From contig JAQJVL010000703.1 in NCBI GenBank assembly GCA_035578905.1, forward strand, positions 310,001 through 374,000: DNA of 64,000 nucleotides, written 5' to 3'. This DNA is from Stictocephala bisonia (Eukaryota > Arthropoda > Insecta > Hemiptera > Membracidae). The notes under the pieces are model-generated. The model worked only from the letters and a program-made list of their open reading frames with translations, was not told the DNA's origin and did not search any database. Below are positions 35,550-46,817 of the stretch, piece after piece. Numbering within the stretch: position 1 is the stretch's first letter; each line of letters opens with the position of its first letter. The position numbers and the translations under genes are program-made.

Positions 35550-36740
35550 AAAAGATCATAGAAATGAGACACGGGTGGCCACCGAAAATCAACTGGAAGA
35601 AGAACAAACAATATGCTTTAAGAAGAAACCGCTCAAAAACCGATCTGATTTTTACCTAAGACTAATTGAAAACATAGACCCCTAAATTTGTAAAAAGGCC
35701 TATAACAGTGTACCACAAAGTAAAATATCGGAGTGCCTAAAACAGAAAAAAGTTAGAGAAAGTCTAATACAGAAATAAAAAATGTTGTATGAAGAATGCC
35801 AAAACTGTGTCCAGATTGGAATTAACATATCATCCTGGATTGAAACTAAAAGAGGAGTAAAACAGGGGAGTTCACTTTCTCCATTTCTATTCATCTTAGT
35901 TATGGACAAAATAATTAAACAAATAAAAGGAGAAATGACATCAGAGTTTAGTGCCTTAGTGTTAGCGGATGATGTGGTAATTTAGGGTTACACAGAGCAG
36001 GTTGTCCAGGAAAAACTTAATTTATGAAACAGCAAGTTTACAGAGTTCAAACTTACAGCCAGCAAAGAAAACACAGTTATAATGACAGTTGGAAATAATT
36101 GAAATCTAGTAACCTTAAAACTAGGAAATCAAACCCTATAACATGTAGAACACTTAACTATCTTGGAAGTGCTATAACTACTAATGGCACAGACACACTT
36201 GAAGTCACCAACAGACTAAATAAAGCAACCACATTTTCCTACCAAATCAGACATTTGTTATAGCCAAATAAACAATGTTAAATTCATACTTTATGTCTAT
36301 TTTAACTTACATCCTAGAAACTTGCACCCTAATTAAAAAAATACTGGGCCGTAGTAGAATCCAAACATCTGAAATGAAATTTTTAAGGACATCTTTGCAG
36401 AAGAGCAGACGAGACCGAATCAGAAATTAAGACAAAGAGACCAGCAGTTTTGGTGTAATAGGACAGTTGGAGAAGAGATCAGAATGGCAAGTTTAGGATG
36501 GTTTGGACATGTAGGAAGAATAGAGCAAGGAAAGTGGCAAAAATTTTGCTGGAAAGAGATGTTGATGGCAAGAGAAGAGTTGGCAGACAACGAAAGAAAT
36601 GAATGGACGCCATAAAGGAAGACCTAATATTCAAAGGACAGCAACTACAACAAAAGACAGAATATACATGGACAGGAGAATAAGGAAGGGCTTGTCAGCA
36701 AACCTGCGAAAGACTGGAGCTGCTAAACCGATGATGTTGA
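35550..36740 (+). mobile_element. LINE ORF2 fragment: RT and C-terminus, decayed
   Basis: Reverse transcriptase pieces with many stops: KKAYNSVPQSKISECLKQK (about 35690-35750), LYEECQNCVQIGINISSWIE then KRGVKQGSSLSPFLFILVMD (35785-35910), VLADDVVI (catalytic A-D-D near 35960), then MKFLRTSLQKSRRDRIRN (about 36380-36430), and a C-terminal MDRR-type end near 36670. Same C-terminal pattern as 12482-12703 and 19272-19839. Non-functional. Confidence 0.8.
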
Positions 36741-36910
36741 ATGTCATAAATCATTCAGAAAATATTCAGATCATATTTTTCATATTCCACAAAATCCATG
36801 TTACAACTGTCATAAAAATCTATCAACTGTATATGTATGTAGCTTTGCACTGAATAACACCAACTGAACAAATCAGTGGTAGCTATAGGTGACAGTTTGA
36901 CATTGTTTAA

Positions 36911-37463
36911 CACATTGTATGCGAGTCCACCGCTGGCGGAGGGTAGCGTGCTTGCGCGCGCAGCGGATCGATCGCCAGCGGTCGACGGAGCAATGCTGGC
37001 TTGTAGGCTTCAGTGTGGCCTAGCCACTTGCCTTAGAAGGGTTGGATTTGCGCCGCATTATAGCCTGTTTCTCGCGTCACGTTTCGGTGTTTTTCATTCG
37101 TGGATCGCGTCATTTTGAGCCAGTTGGCTACAAAAGACAATGTGTACTGGATGGATGGATGGGCTGTAAATATATGTAAATAGAGTGTGTGTATATAATT
37201 GTGATGTATCGAGTTGTGTTTATAACTATTGTCACTGTTCTAATGGCGGCAGGCGTCTCACGGCGCGCATGGGTTTCGTTGCGATGTCCGGCTTGATCAC
37301 CGGCGGACGATCACTTCGGAAGCCCCGATCTACCAGAATTGAGGCCATAAACTGGATTTGGTGTATCAACCCTGTTTCCTGACTATATAAGGTATTGTTT
37401 TGGTACAAAATATTATTTTAGTATCTGACATGTTTTTAACTTATTTTTTCAGCATCGAATGGG
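36911..37463. mobile_element. GC-rich TTAA-flanked element
   Basis: TTAA (36907-36910) then CACATTGTATGCGAG. The right end, read inverted, is CCCATTCGATGCTG next to TTAA (37464-37467). The TIR match is imperfect (C-x-CATT then ATGC). Base composition is sharply more GC-rich than its surroundings (GCGCGCGCAGCGG near 36955; CGGCGGACGATC near 37300). Confidence 0.55.
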
Positions 37464-37838
37464 TTAAAACCTTTAAACATTGTAGACAAAATAAAATTAA
37501 CATAAAACAGAAGATAATTAATAACATAAACAAACAAATGAATAAATAAAACTACAGTTTTGTACATTTTAACTTTGGATCAATCATCACATCTAAAACA
37601 ATTAACTTTAAAGATCAAATTAAAAAAAATAGGGCTTTTAGGGACAAAGCATAAAAAGTTACTCCTCAAAAAAAATCAGGGATCTACTGAGACTTGGAAC
37701 TACCTTTACATTTCAAACGATACAAATGTTAGTGTTTTTACCAATCCTATTAATAAAATAATGACAAACAACAGTGCACTATGGTATATAAATAATGATT
37801 ATTTTGATTAACACGTAGATATGTACTGGATTACTCAC

Positions 37839-37958
37839 AGTGATAAAGTCAAGGATCTTCTCGTAAGGTTGACTGTTCTGTATAAGCCTTAGAATTTGTT
37901 CTTGAACTTGGTTCATTGAAAGTCTAACTTCATACTCTCCAGTCAAGTAATGCAACGA
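37839..37958 (-). CDS. eIF4G: eIF4G exon (MA3-W2 linker)
   Basis: 120-bp exon, phase 0 at both ends (40 codons). Acceptor TTTTACAG, donor GTGAGT. It encodes SLHYLTGEYEVRLSMNQVQE followed by QILRLIQ and PYEKILDFIT. This is the linker after the MA3 domain and the first W2 helix; the family shows the same order of a 'YTLGEE'-like stretch and an 'L-x-x-L-L ... V-F-D-W-I' stretch. It fits the downstream exon, which begins ANVSD. Confidence 0.92.
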
Positions 37959-38549
37959 CTGTAAAATCAGAAAAATAACATAAATATTAAACACTTAAAA
38001 AATATATTTTCAACTAAAATATTGTGTACTTTATAACAGCTCTCTAAAAATACACGAATAACAATTTACTTAAGTAATGAAAGTATACAGAATTGTGACC
38101 GGGTGATTACTAGTTCAGGTGAACATTTATGAAGAGTTTGATGATGATAGCATTGCTATTAAAGGCCTCACAGGTTGTTTAATTTAAAATGCTTTCTTAA
38201 AACACTTGAAGCAGTAGAGATCTCCAAATATTGTCTAACAATTATCTTCAAAGTTATCAGACTCGTGATTACAAAGAAATACAAGGTAAGGTGTAGTGTT
38301 AAATAGATGATAATCAATATTTTATTACTGTACAACTAAAAAATTCCAAATTACATTAATCAACAATTAGTTTTGTATATGTTACACTTTTATCTCCTTG
38401 TATTTTTATTCCCTTTTCAGTATTTACATTAATGTTTCTTCAAATTAGATATAAAAATATAAACCTGATTAAAATAGAAAATAATCCCCGTCCAGAAAAA
38501 AAATAACATTATTTTTACCTTATGTACGTATTGGGATACTGTTTCTTAC

Positions 38550-38648
38550 CTTTTCTTTAACAAAGTCGTTTACACTGATTTCCTCAGGTAAGAAGTCTTT
38601 AAGACTCACATTCGAAGAGTCCCACAGATTTCTCACAAATCCCTCTCC
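38550..38648 (-). CDS. eIF4G: eIF4G exon (end of MA3)
   Basis: 99-bp exon, phase 0 at both ends (33 codons). Acceptor TTTTTAG, donor GTAAGA. It encodes GEGFVRNLWDSSNVSLKDFL and PEEISVNDFVKEK. The LW...SLKDFLPE block with a following FV is the conserved end of the eIF4G MA3 domain. In the family, MA3 is a second eIF4A-binding platform. Confidence 0.92.
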
Positions 38649-38849
38649 CTAAAAACAAAAGGCCTTAATTAATTAGTGCAGCATGTGCAAAGTTCAATCA
38701 ATATGCAACCACCGTAAACAGAAATATCTTAAGGATGTGAGAAAATCCAATATATTGATTATGAAAATACTTTGTTGAAGACTTGTTATATGTTTAGTGG
38801 ACTCATGACTATCAGGATCAATGTTGCAGCAAACAGATCCGAAAAAGTA

Positions 38850-38900
38850 TTAACCCTTCATACGCGGCAAACGGATATTTCTGAATTGAAATATTTCTGT
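38850..38900 (+). repeat. Solo end of TTAA-type element
   Basis: TTAA then CCCTTCATACGCGGCAAACG, nearly the left end of the element at 48571. No matching right end was found nearby, so it is a truncated copy. Confidence 0.5.
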
Positions 38901-40209
38901 CGATAAATAAAAGATAGTTCCAAAAACTTCTGCTAGAGTGCATCATCAACTTAAACATATCTTTAGCTAACTCCCTCAGCCTATCAAAAACGTAAATCGT
39001 CTATGCCATGATGGTCGTAGTCTATCTGTGTGTTGAGTAGGTGGGCGGTAAGTCAAGAGTGTTGGATGTTACGTAGGTAGGTTGTTCATGTGTGTTGATG
39101 GTCTATCAAAGGTTTTATGTAATGGTTAGGTGGATGATCTATCAGAGTTGTTGTTGTATGAGTAGGTGGGTGGCCAACCAAGAGTCTTATATGTAGAGTT
39201 TATGTTTGGTCTTTTGTGTGTTGTTTTGAGCACAAACTAAGTTTATAAAGAGTCTATTAGATAATTTTAAAGGTTTTTTAATGTTTAGAACAAATATCAT
39301 TGTTATGACACTGAATTTTAATGTTTTTAGGGAATTATAACATATTTATCACTTCGAGTCCCATAAGGGGTGGGACAGCCAATCAGACGGTGCATGGGGC
39401 GTGGCAAAGTCTCCTGCCTTTGTAAATGCGTAAGACAGAAATAGCCTCGGTTTGTCATTCCATCCAAGCACACTGTTTTCATCACTTTTTCTTTGTTTTA
39501 TAGTCTTTATTTATTTGTTGTAGTTTTATTGTATAATAAATGACAGGTACTGTTAAAAGTTTCAACAAAATGTTGAAAATGTTTTATAATTGTATTTTCA
39601 TTATAATTGTAAATCTACAATAAAATAGTAATTAAAATGCACGGAGAAACACATCAAAAGAGATAGAATGTTTTGAAACAGCCGTTGAATTGAAAGGCGA
39701 TGTAATAAGAAAAATCTATACAGGAAGACCCAGGCATTTACGGATTAAGTATTAAGCTAAGCTCTGCTTAGTTGAATTGTATTATATTAGTATAAAAATA
39801 TAAAACCATGCTCATACACTGGAACTGACACTTATACAACAATAAATTGACTAAAATAATACTGATTCTAGATATTATTTTTATATAAACATTCTGTTTT
39901 CCTTAAGTGACGGAAGTATTAAACAAGTCCAGATTCCTTTAATTGAATACTCAAGATAATATTATTATAATCGAATGAATGTTTGAAAAGTGATATCTTA
40001 ATAAGCTGATAATTCTATCTGTATGCTCGAGTCATTGATGTACGGCTGCCAGTGGCCGGCTGTCATATAGTAAAAACAAGCTTTACAGTTTAAATGTGAT
40101 TAAAAAAGCCAATTTATCTCTAAATAAACTCCCAATCAATAAATAGCTGTAGGGTATCTTTACAAATATAAACAATTACAAGTTTCCTAGTTTAATTCCT
40201 ACAACTTAC

Positions 40210-40334
40210 CTTCTTACTGACTAATAATGACAAAACTGGGTGGAGAAGTGCAGCAGCGGTAGTTGACTTCAGTACAGTACTACAAGCATCTCTGAAATGG
40301 CTAAAGTTGATCTTCTGAGAAGCAAGAATGGGTA
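40210..40334 (-). CDS. eIF4G: eIF4G exon (MA3 middle)
   Basis: 125-bp exon. Acceptor TTTTCTAG, donor GTAAGT. TA at its start completes a valine codon with the G left by exon 55332-55411. It encodes PILASQKINFSHFRDACSTV and then LKSTTAAALLHPVLSLLVSKK, matching MA3 helices where the family reads 'PIL...FRE...L...AA.LL..IL.LL'. The intron before it is 15 kb, the longest in the window. Confidence 0.92.
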
Positions 40335-41106
40335 CTAGAAAACACACCACATAGATCAAAACCATTTTCACACAAGGTAAACTATCTAAACATTTATATA
40401 TAAAAGCCAAATACCACTGACTCATTCACTCACTCATCACGAAATCTCAAAAACCACCAAATGGCTTAACACAAAATTTTCAAGTAAGTTAGCTTTAGTA
40501 TCAAAGGGACCCACTAAGAAAGGATTGTTCGAGATTCTATTTTTAAGCGGTACAAACAGCCTCTAAACATTTTGGTTTTTTTTTTCTTTCTATGAGAATA
40601 ACATTGAGTTAATCATAGTAAATTAATAACATCTGTTTTGTAAATGAATAAACATGTTTATTTCGTATGTTTGTATGATATTACCCTATCTATTAATGCA
40701 TTAAGAGTTTAATCTTCACCAGTTAAACAAAAACAAAGGGTATTTATATTAATGAATAGGTGGCAATGCAAGTAGTGTCAGTGAGGTGCTGTAAATAAGT
40801 TTAATGTTGTGATTTTATGCTACATAGTTAATCAACTATTATTCGTAGTCAAAAGTTGCATGCCGAGGCCAAGGTGTTTTGAGCGCAGCGAGAGTTGGGG
40901 TTGGCACGCTAAGCGTGCCGAGATGTCCTCTAGTAAACACATAAAATAATAATGATTATAACGTTTAAAACCAAAATAATTAATCATGAGATGCTAAGGA
41001 AAGAAGAACTATAAGTATGCAAGCAGGTAAATCAAAGTAAAGTAATAAAAAAACCAAGGGATGTCTCTGCACTCTTTGCATATCAACACCGTCACACTAT
41101 GCTCGT

Positions 41107-42220
41107 CTAAGCTAGGCATTTGGCAATTGTAATGCCAGTTGGTAAACCGCAGGGTTCAGTGTTAGGACCACTTCTTTTCCTAATAATGGCAAAAGATTTT
41201 GGTGCTAGTGTTTCATCTGAGGTCGTCCTGTATGCTGACGACACCACAATCATCAATCAACATACAAATCGCAGTCAAGCATTGGCAGTTTCTAAATTAA
41301 ATCAAAATTCTATTCAAAATTGGATGACTGCAAACGAATTGGTTCTAAATAAAGACAAAACAATTACAGTACTTTTTGGCCTCAAAGACAAAGCAGCGTT
41401 ACAACTTGAGTATCCTAAATTTCTGGGAGTAACCCTAGACCCAACTCTCAGTTGGAGTCAGCACATAATTGGCATAAAAAACAAACTAAGTAAAAGCATT
41501 TATGCGTTGAAAAGACTTAGTGGTGAGTTGGATCAGGATGGCCTCAGGCAGGCCTACTTTGGTTTATTTCAAGCCCATTTGGCGAATGGTCTTATTGCAT
41601 GGGGTGGATCTTCTCAGACTATTGAAGTTTTTCTGTTACAAAAAAAAGCTCTTAGAGTAATTGCAGGAGTTGGGAAATATGAACATTGTTCAGGTATTTT
41701 TAAACACTTCAATATTTTAACTTTTTATTCTCTGTACATTCTTCAACTGTCTATTGTATGTCAAACTTAATCCTGATCTTGTTACTAATAGAAATGAAAT
41801 TCACAGTTATAATACAAGATCTAATAACATGATAGAAGTTCCACAACATCGGCTATCAAAGAGTGATAAAAGCCCAAAAATTATGTCTTTCAATTTGTAT
41901 AATAAGTTACCACTACATATAAGACAGTTAAGTTATAGTAAGTTTAAAATTAAAGTCAATAAGTTCTTCCTTAATCATCCATTTTATAGTCTAAGTGAGT
42001 TTACAACAAATAATTGGAAAGTAATGGATTTTAATTAATCATGTTTTAATGTTCAATGTTTCAACGTCTTACAGTGATTTTGTGCTAAATGTAATGTAAA
42101 TTAGGCTAGACATTAAATGATTACTGTAGCCTAATAGCACTAATTAATAACTTGAGGTGCCATTGCATTTTTAATGAAATGTTATTATTGGCTGAATAAA
42201 AATATTCTATTCTATTCTAA
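41107..42220 (+). mobile_element. 5'-truncated LINE, RT C-terminal half
   Basis: ORF from about 41120 with GKPQGSVLGPLLFLIM, the catalytic LYADDTTII (near 41235), NELVLNKDKT, FLGVTLDP, LIAWGGSS and ALRVIAGVGKYEHCSG, ending YNKLPLHIRQ ... HPFYSLSEF at 42038 after one frameshift near 41760. The 3' end is a short (ATTCT)n run (about 42199-42217), a typical LINE tail. Jockey/CR1-type by motif order. 5' truncated and frameshifted. Confidence 0.85.
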
Positions 42221-42359
42221 ATAAGTTTCACTCACTGCGTTGTGACACCAGAAGGGGCCCTACAGCCTCTGTTATTTCTGACAATAAATACAAGTAGGTA
42301 CACTATATTTATGTTTGACATTCATAGCCATTAGATTGCTTAAATTTTTTTATATACTA

Positions 42360-42600
42360 AGGGGCATCCCTCCACACTTTGTGTGCCGACCCCGTCATCA
42401 CTCGCTATGCTCATGAGGTAAGCTCGGCCTTCGGCCTCGCCTGGGAACTCTCTATTTTTAGGCCCTTTGTGGAACTCTGCTACAGGCTCCTTTGTGAAAC
42501 AGGCTACTCTTTATCGGGGAGAGTTCGGCCAGCGGCCTCACCAAGGCACTCTGCTACAGCCCATTTTATGGATCTTGGCATGTAGCCTCGTGAGGAAGAT
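42360..42600. other. GC-rich non-coding stretch
   Basis: Locally GC-rich and internally repetitive, with CTCGGCCTTCGGCCTCG (near 42422) and GTTCGGCCAGCGGCCTCACC (near 42525) and repeated 'actctgctacag'. A related short motif with GCACGCTAAGCGTGC is at 40905-40920. Identity unknown. Confidence 0.4.
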
Positions 42601-42639
42601 CAGCTACTGATCGCCAGGACTATTATAACCAGTTTGACC

Positions 42640-43140
42640 ATGAATTTTGGTTTTTGGAGCAGTGGAGCCCCTAAACATAGAGCTTTCTAAAATCTGATGT
42701 TAAATTAGTATTTAAGACAAGAATACCTTTAATTTGATACCCCACTCAGGTATTAGTTTAACATTACCCAATTTTGGCTTGAGCATATTTTTTAGAGGAG
42801 GGAGCAAGGCCCTTAAACTTTGTTTCTTCTGAAAAACAATGATATGATGTTATTTGGGAGACAAATACCTACAGTTTAATACCCTACTTGGGTGTTTTAT
42901 TTTAGTATTACCCTTTTTTTGTTTTCAGTTTTTTTTTTTTTTTTTTTGGGGGGGGCATACACCTCTTATTAATTACCCTTTTCAAAATCTGATGGTGTAT
43001 TTGGATTAAGAAGAAGTGCTTTAATTTTATATCCCACTTGAGTAAATAACAAGTTCAGTTTAAAAAAAATTTCTTTAAAAAAATTTCAGTTTTTGGGCCC
43101 TTGATACCCTAAATTTTTCAGTTTTTAAGCTGAAATTCAT
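42640..43140. repeat. Imperfect tandem repeat, about 140 bp, three units
   Basis: Three diverged units with the same order: 'cccctaaac', an AAATCTGATG block, 'aatacct', TTTAATTTGATACCCCACT-like (units at about 42650, 42790 and 42950). A poly-T run plus GGGGGGGG at 42930-42955 separates units two and three. Confidence 0.55.
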
Positions 43141-43285
43141 GGATAAGGTGCACGTTTGTTACGTGTGTAGAACTGTGAAGGTTTGAAACGTTTACTCTAT
43201 ATACATGTCACTTAGTTAAAACTACGTTGATAATCATGTTGGACTCTTTTGGTACCTGAATATGAATATAAATCCAAACGGTAAC

Positions 43286-43345
43286 CACCTCCCCATACAC
43301 ATACAGTGGTATTGACCCACCTGCCCACCCATACACGGACAGTGG
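43286..43345 (-). repeat. 36-bp minisatellite, about 1.5 units
   Basis: CATACACATACAGTGGTATT and GACCCACCTGCCCACCCATA in minus orientation, ending in a (TA)n run just before the truncated LINE at 43369. Confidence 0.85.
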
Positions 43346-43368
43346 TATATAATATATATATATATTAG

Positions 43369-45225
43369 TATTTAGTAGATAGCCCAGAGATAGTAGCTGA
43401 TGAGTTTAATAAGTACTTTTTGACTGTAGTTAGGGAAGTTGTAGGTAATTATGAAGTTAATGAGGCTGTTGCAAATATGTCTTATAAGGATTCGTTTACT
43501 GAATATCATGAAACAACATCAATGATGCTTGGACCAGTTTTAAGAGAAGATGTAGCTAAAGTAATAAAAACATTGAAAAACGGTAAATCACCGGGACTGG
43601 ATGGCATCCATTCAGTGATGTTAAAGAGTATTTCCCCTGCAATATTGGATGTTTTATCTTTTCTAATTAATTTAAGTTTTACTACTGGGATTTTTCCAAC
43701 AAAGCTAAAAAATGCAGTGGTAATACCAATTTACAAGAGTGGATCGACTAGTTTATCTTCAAATTTCAGGCCTATATCTTTGATTTCTACGTTCGCAAAG
43801 GTATATAAGGAAAAATTTTTTAAATATTTAAACAAAATAAATTTTTTCTCTGAAAACCAGTTTGGATTTAGATTGGGTTTGGATACGGAGCAAGCAATGT
43901 ATACATTTATGGATAAGATTAATGCAGGAATGAATAATGGTAGTTGTGTAAGTGGATTATTTATTGATATCAAAAAAGCCTTTGATTCGGTAAATCATGA
44001 TATATTACTGAAAAAGCTATATAATTGTGGTTTTAGAGGTGTAACCCAAAATTGGTTTAAAAGTTATTTGAATAAGAGACAGCAATGTGTAAATATAAAT
44101 GGTAAACTTAGTCAAATGGGTGAAATATCCTGTGGAGTCCCACAGGGATCAGTGTTGGGGGCAATTCTTTTTCTAATTTTTATAAATGACTTGTGTAATG
44201 GTAAATTCAGGGGGAACGTTACAGCTTTTGCTGATGACACCGCCCTAAGTTATATTGAGCCTGATTGGGAAACAGTTTGTTCCAATATGAATGAGGATTC
44301 AAATTTACTCAATTGGTGGTTTTTAAATAATAAATTGGTATTGAGTATAGAAAAGACAATGTACATAAATTTTTCACTAAGGAAGAGCATTCAATTCGAA
44401 GGGGATATCTACTACAAATGCATGGAGTGTTTAGTTAACTCAATAGCCTTTTGCAATCAATGTTCCAAGATTCGGCAGACTTCAAATACAAAATACTTGG
44501 GGATAATTTTAGATAGTGAATTAAACTGAAAAGCGCAAATCATAAGATTGAAAAGTAAGATTACTATTAGTATCCGTTTGTTTTATTTTTTGAAGGATGT
44601 TTGTCCCTTGGTAGTGCTAAGATCTCGATTTTGCGCTGATTAATAGTAGGCTAGAATATGGGATAATATGCTGGGGAGGAACTTACAATACAAACTTAAA
44701 ACCGCTTGTTACCTTGCAGAAAATGTTTGTTAGAGTAATTATGAAGAAGAACAAATTTGAACCGTCCTCCCCATGTTTTGGGCTTTTAAAGATTTTACCC
44801 ATAAGGACTCTTTTTATATATAAGGTCCTAAAAGTATATTACAATAATGGTAGGCTCTTGAATAATGATAACCCTTGTAGGATTAGATTAAGAAATGCTA
44901 ATCTGAGTTCTGTACCTAAACCAAATTTAACGTTCTATACACGAACATTTAATTTTATAGCACCACGTATCTATAATAAATTACTATATAGTATCAAAAT
45001 TGAAAGCAATGTTCATAGGTTTTTAAAATACTTACGTGAATGGCTATTGTCGCAACAAAACATCAGGGAAATGTTGCAAATTATAAGTTAGCAATATATT
45101 GTATTGTTTGTTTCTTGTCATGTCAATTTTTTTGTTTCGTTTTGTTTTTGATAGTATTGTATATATCTATGTTAGAAATAGTTTAATTTGCAGAAACGTT
45201 TAATAAAAATTTATTTAGTTTTAAA
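43369..45225 (+). mobile_element. LINE ORF2, RT domain largely intact, 5' truncated
   Basis: One open frame from 43369 (VDSPEIVADEFN) to 44529 carries a long RT: LKNGKSPGLDGI, FRPISLIS, NQFGFRLGLDTEQAM, LFIDIKKAFDSVNH (catalytic D), GVPQGSVLGAILF, TAFADDTAL (catalytic A-D-D near 44230), NNKLVLSIEKT and TKYLGIILD. A stop at 44527-44529 follows. The C-terminal part continues in pieces (44714-45091: QKMFVRVIMKK ... YNKLL). An AT-rich 3' UTR with AATAAAAATTTATTT ends near 45225. Jockey/CR1-like. The endonuclease is absent by 5' truncation. The best preserved LINE in the window, but not functional. Confidence 0.88.
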
Positions 45226-45413
45226 CATGGGTAAAAGCACACTTTTAAAGATAATTCTAAGTAGTCCAATTCAGTGTTCACAAAGTAAACTATTCTGCTT
45301 TTGAGCTCTATATACCAAATATATTTTTATTTTTGAATGAAGGACCCCCTGAACAGACTTTATCAGTCTTAGGGGCCCTATTATTTTTCTCTCTTATGTA
45401 AATTAATGCCATT

Positions 45414-45967
45414 GTAGCGGAAGAGGTGCCTTCAATTGACGTCTGGGAGGATGTCATGACTGATCCTGTCATCTCTTATGAAGATTTCCTGAACGTGGAT
45501 GAAGATGCTGCAGTATGTGGTGAGATAACCGACGCAGAGATCATCGCTGAAGTGCTCCACACTGATAAACAAGATGGCGACCACGCATCAGGTGATGAAG
45601 ACGACGAGTCATCTGTTGCGGAAGAAATTCACGTTCCGAGTGCGGCCGAAGCAATGAACCACATCACAGAACTTAGAAGATTTTTTGAAAGTAAACATGA
45701 TGTAAGTCACTCAATTTTCTCTTCACTGAATATGTTAGAATCTTTTGCCATTACTGACAGACTTAATTCTATAAAACAAGTAAAGATTTCCCACTACAGT
45801 ACTTTAGACAAAGTTAAATGTTATTCTCATTAAATGTTTGGACCGAATATACAGTATGATCATTTTATTTTGAAAGCCTTTTATTCAAAACTTTTTTAAT
45901 TCGAATTTTTGGATAGTTCGAATTTTTTTATTGGTCCCTTGAGGTTCGAATTATCCAAGTTTCACTG
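45414..45967 (+). mobile_element. Tigger-like transposon 3' end with transposase tail
   Basis: Open frame to 45833 with EEVPSIDVWEDVMTDP and GEITDAEIIAEVLH, an acidic stretch (DDESSVAEE), then VPSAAEAMNHITELRRFFES. This is the typical C-terminus of Tigger/Jerky transposases (acidic, 'SAxEAxxxLxxLRRF'). It is followed at 45890-45967 by the 3' TIR ending GTTCGAATTATCC...GTTTCACTG and TA. The DDE core is missing, as the copy is 5' truncated. Confidence 0.8.
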
Positions 45968-46487
45968 TACAATAAAAAATTTAACATTATTTCCAAAAAT
46001 CTAATGTTAAATAAATGAAAACATAATGATAATAATGTTTCAGCATGCAAATATGTAATGAAGGAAATACATGGTAGCTTTATGAACACTTTCTATAGTG
46101 CATATATAAATTGGCCAAACATGAATATATTTAACTTTAAAAGAAAAGTTTAAAAAGAATTTACAAAATAATTACTAAGACTAAGATGATATGTTTTAGT
46201 ACTTCCTAAATGTACATCATCAAAATGTCTTCAAAAGAAATAATGATCATAAAGTATACAAGACCATTGCGTAAACACGCCAAAGAAAGATTAGGAAAGC
46301 AAAAATTGTGGTTATCTGCACATGATTAGCATTTGACTTAATAATGACTCTAAAATCCATCAAAAGCCCCTTTTCAAACAAGTTCAAATTAAATTTTAAC
46401 AATTTTAAAGACACTACAAACAAGCCATCTTGCATTTCCTACTCACAGCTTTGTTTCTCATTCCATTCAGTGACAGTATATAATAAA

Positions 46488-46817
46488 TCAATAATAATCA
46501 ATAAATAAATCAAATTCTTTGGATGACCAACTTTTACAGTATTGTGTTGCTACCACAAAAACTAAGCAAAATGATAGTAAAATTTCAGTGCAAACTATAA
46601 TCAAACTGATGAGGTATAGTCTTGGGCAAGCCTGAAACACTTTTCTGCCATTTAAATTGTACAATCTGGCTGGGAATAGCCCCAAAAATTGAAAAATTCT
46701 ACATATAATTCCTGGTAATATATTCATCTTGTGTCGTAAACTGTATTCAACGCTTCCTCCAACCTGTATTGCTAGAAGTAAAAGTGACCAAAGCTGCGCA
46801 GAACCTGACATAAACAC
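46488..46817 (-). CDS. Possible gustatory-receptor-like fragment
   Basis: 109-codon minus-strand frame; a plausible start is ATG at MNILPG (about residue 31). It holds RIFQFLGLFPARLYN followed by a charged patch and a hydrophobic segment LISLIIVCTEILLSFCLVFV, which looks like the N-terminus and first membrane helix of insect gustatory receptors ('LGLFP' plus TM1). It ends at a stop with no recognised next exon, so it may be a first exon, a pseudogene fragment or a chance ORF. It lies in the 15-kb eIF4G intron on the same strand. Confidence 0.3.
   Translation of the reverse strand: MFMSGSAQLWSLLLLAIQVGGSVEYSLRHKMNILPGIICRIFQFLGLFPARLYNLNGRKVFQACPRLYLISLIIVCTEILLSFCLVFVVATQYCKSWSSKEFDLFIDYY

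Larger units (their letters stand above)
33319..40209 (-). other. eIF4G: eIF4G introns between 33318 and 40210
   Basis: Four introns: 33319-34377 (1.06 kb), 34457-37838 (3.4 kb), 37959-38549 (0.59 kb) and 38649-40209 (1.56 kb). The second holds SINE, LINE and TTAA elements listed separately. The fourth has a TTAA-type end at 38850 and, near 39010-39190, loosely repeated GTAGGTGG-containing sequence that may be worn minisatellite. The others show nothing else. Confidence 0.85.

Noticed and set aside
40425..40520. Helitron- or MITE-like ACTCATCACGAAATCTCAAA sequence
   Set aside because: The phrase looks like a common insect repeat, but no ends, TC/CTRR borders or inverted repeats could be fixed.
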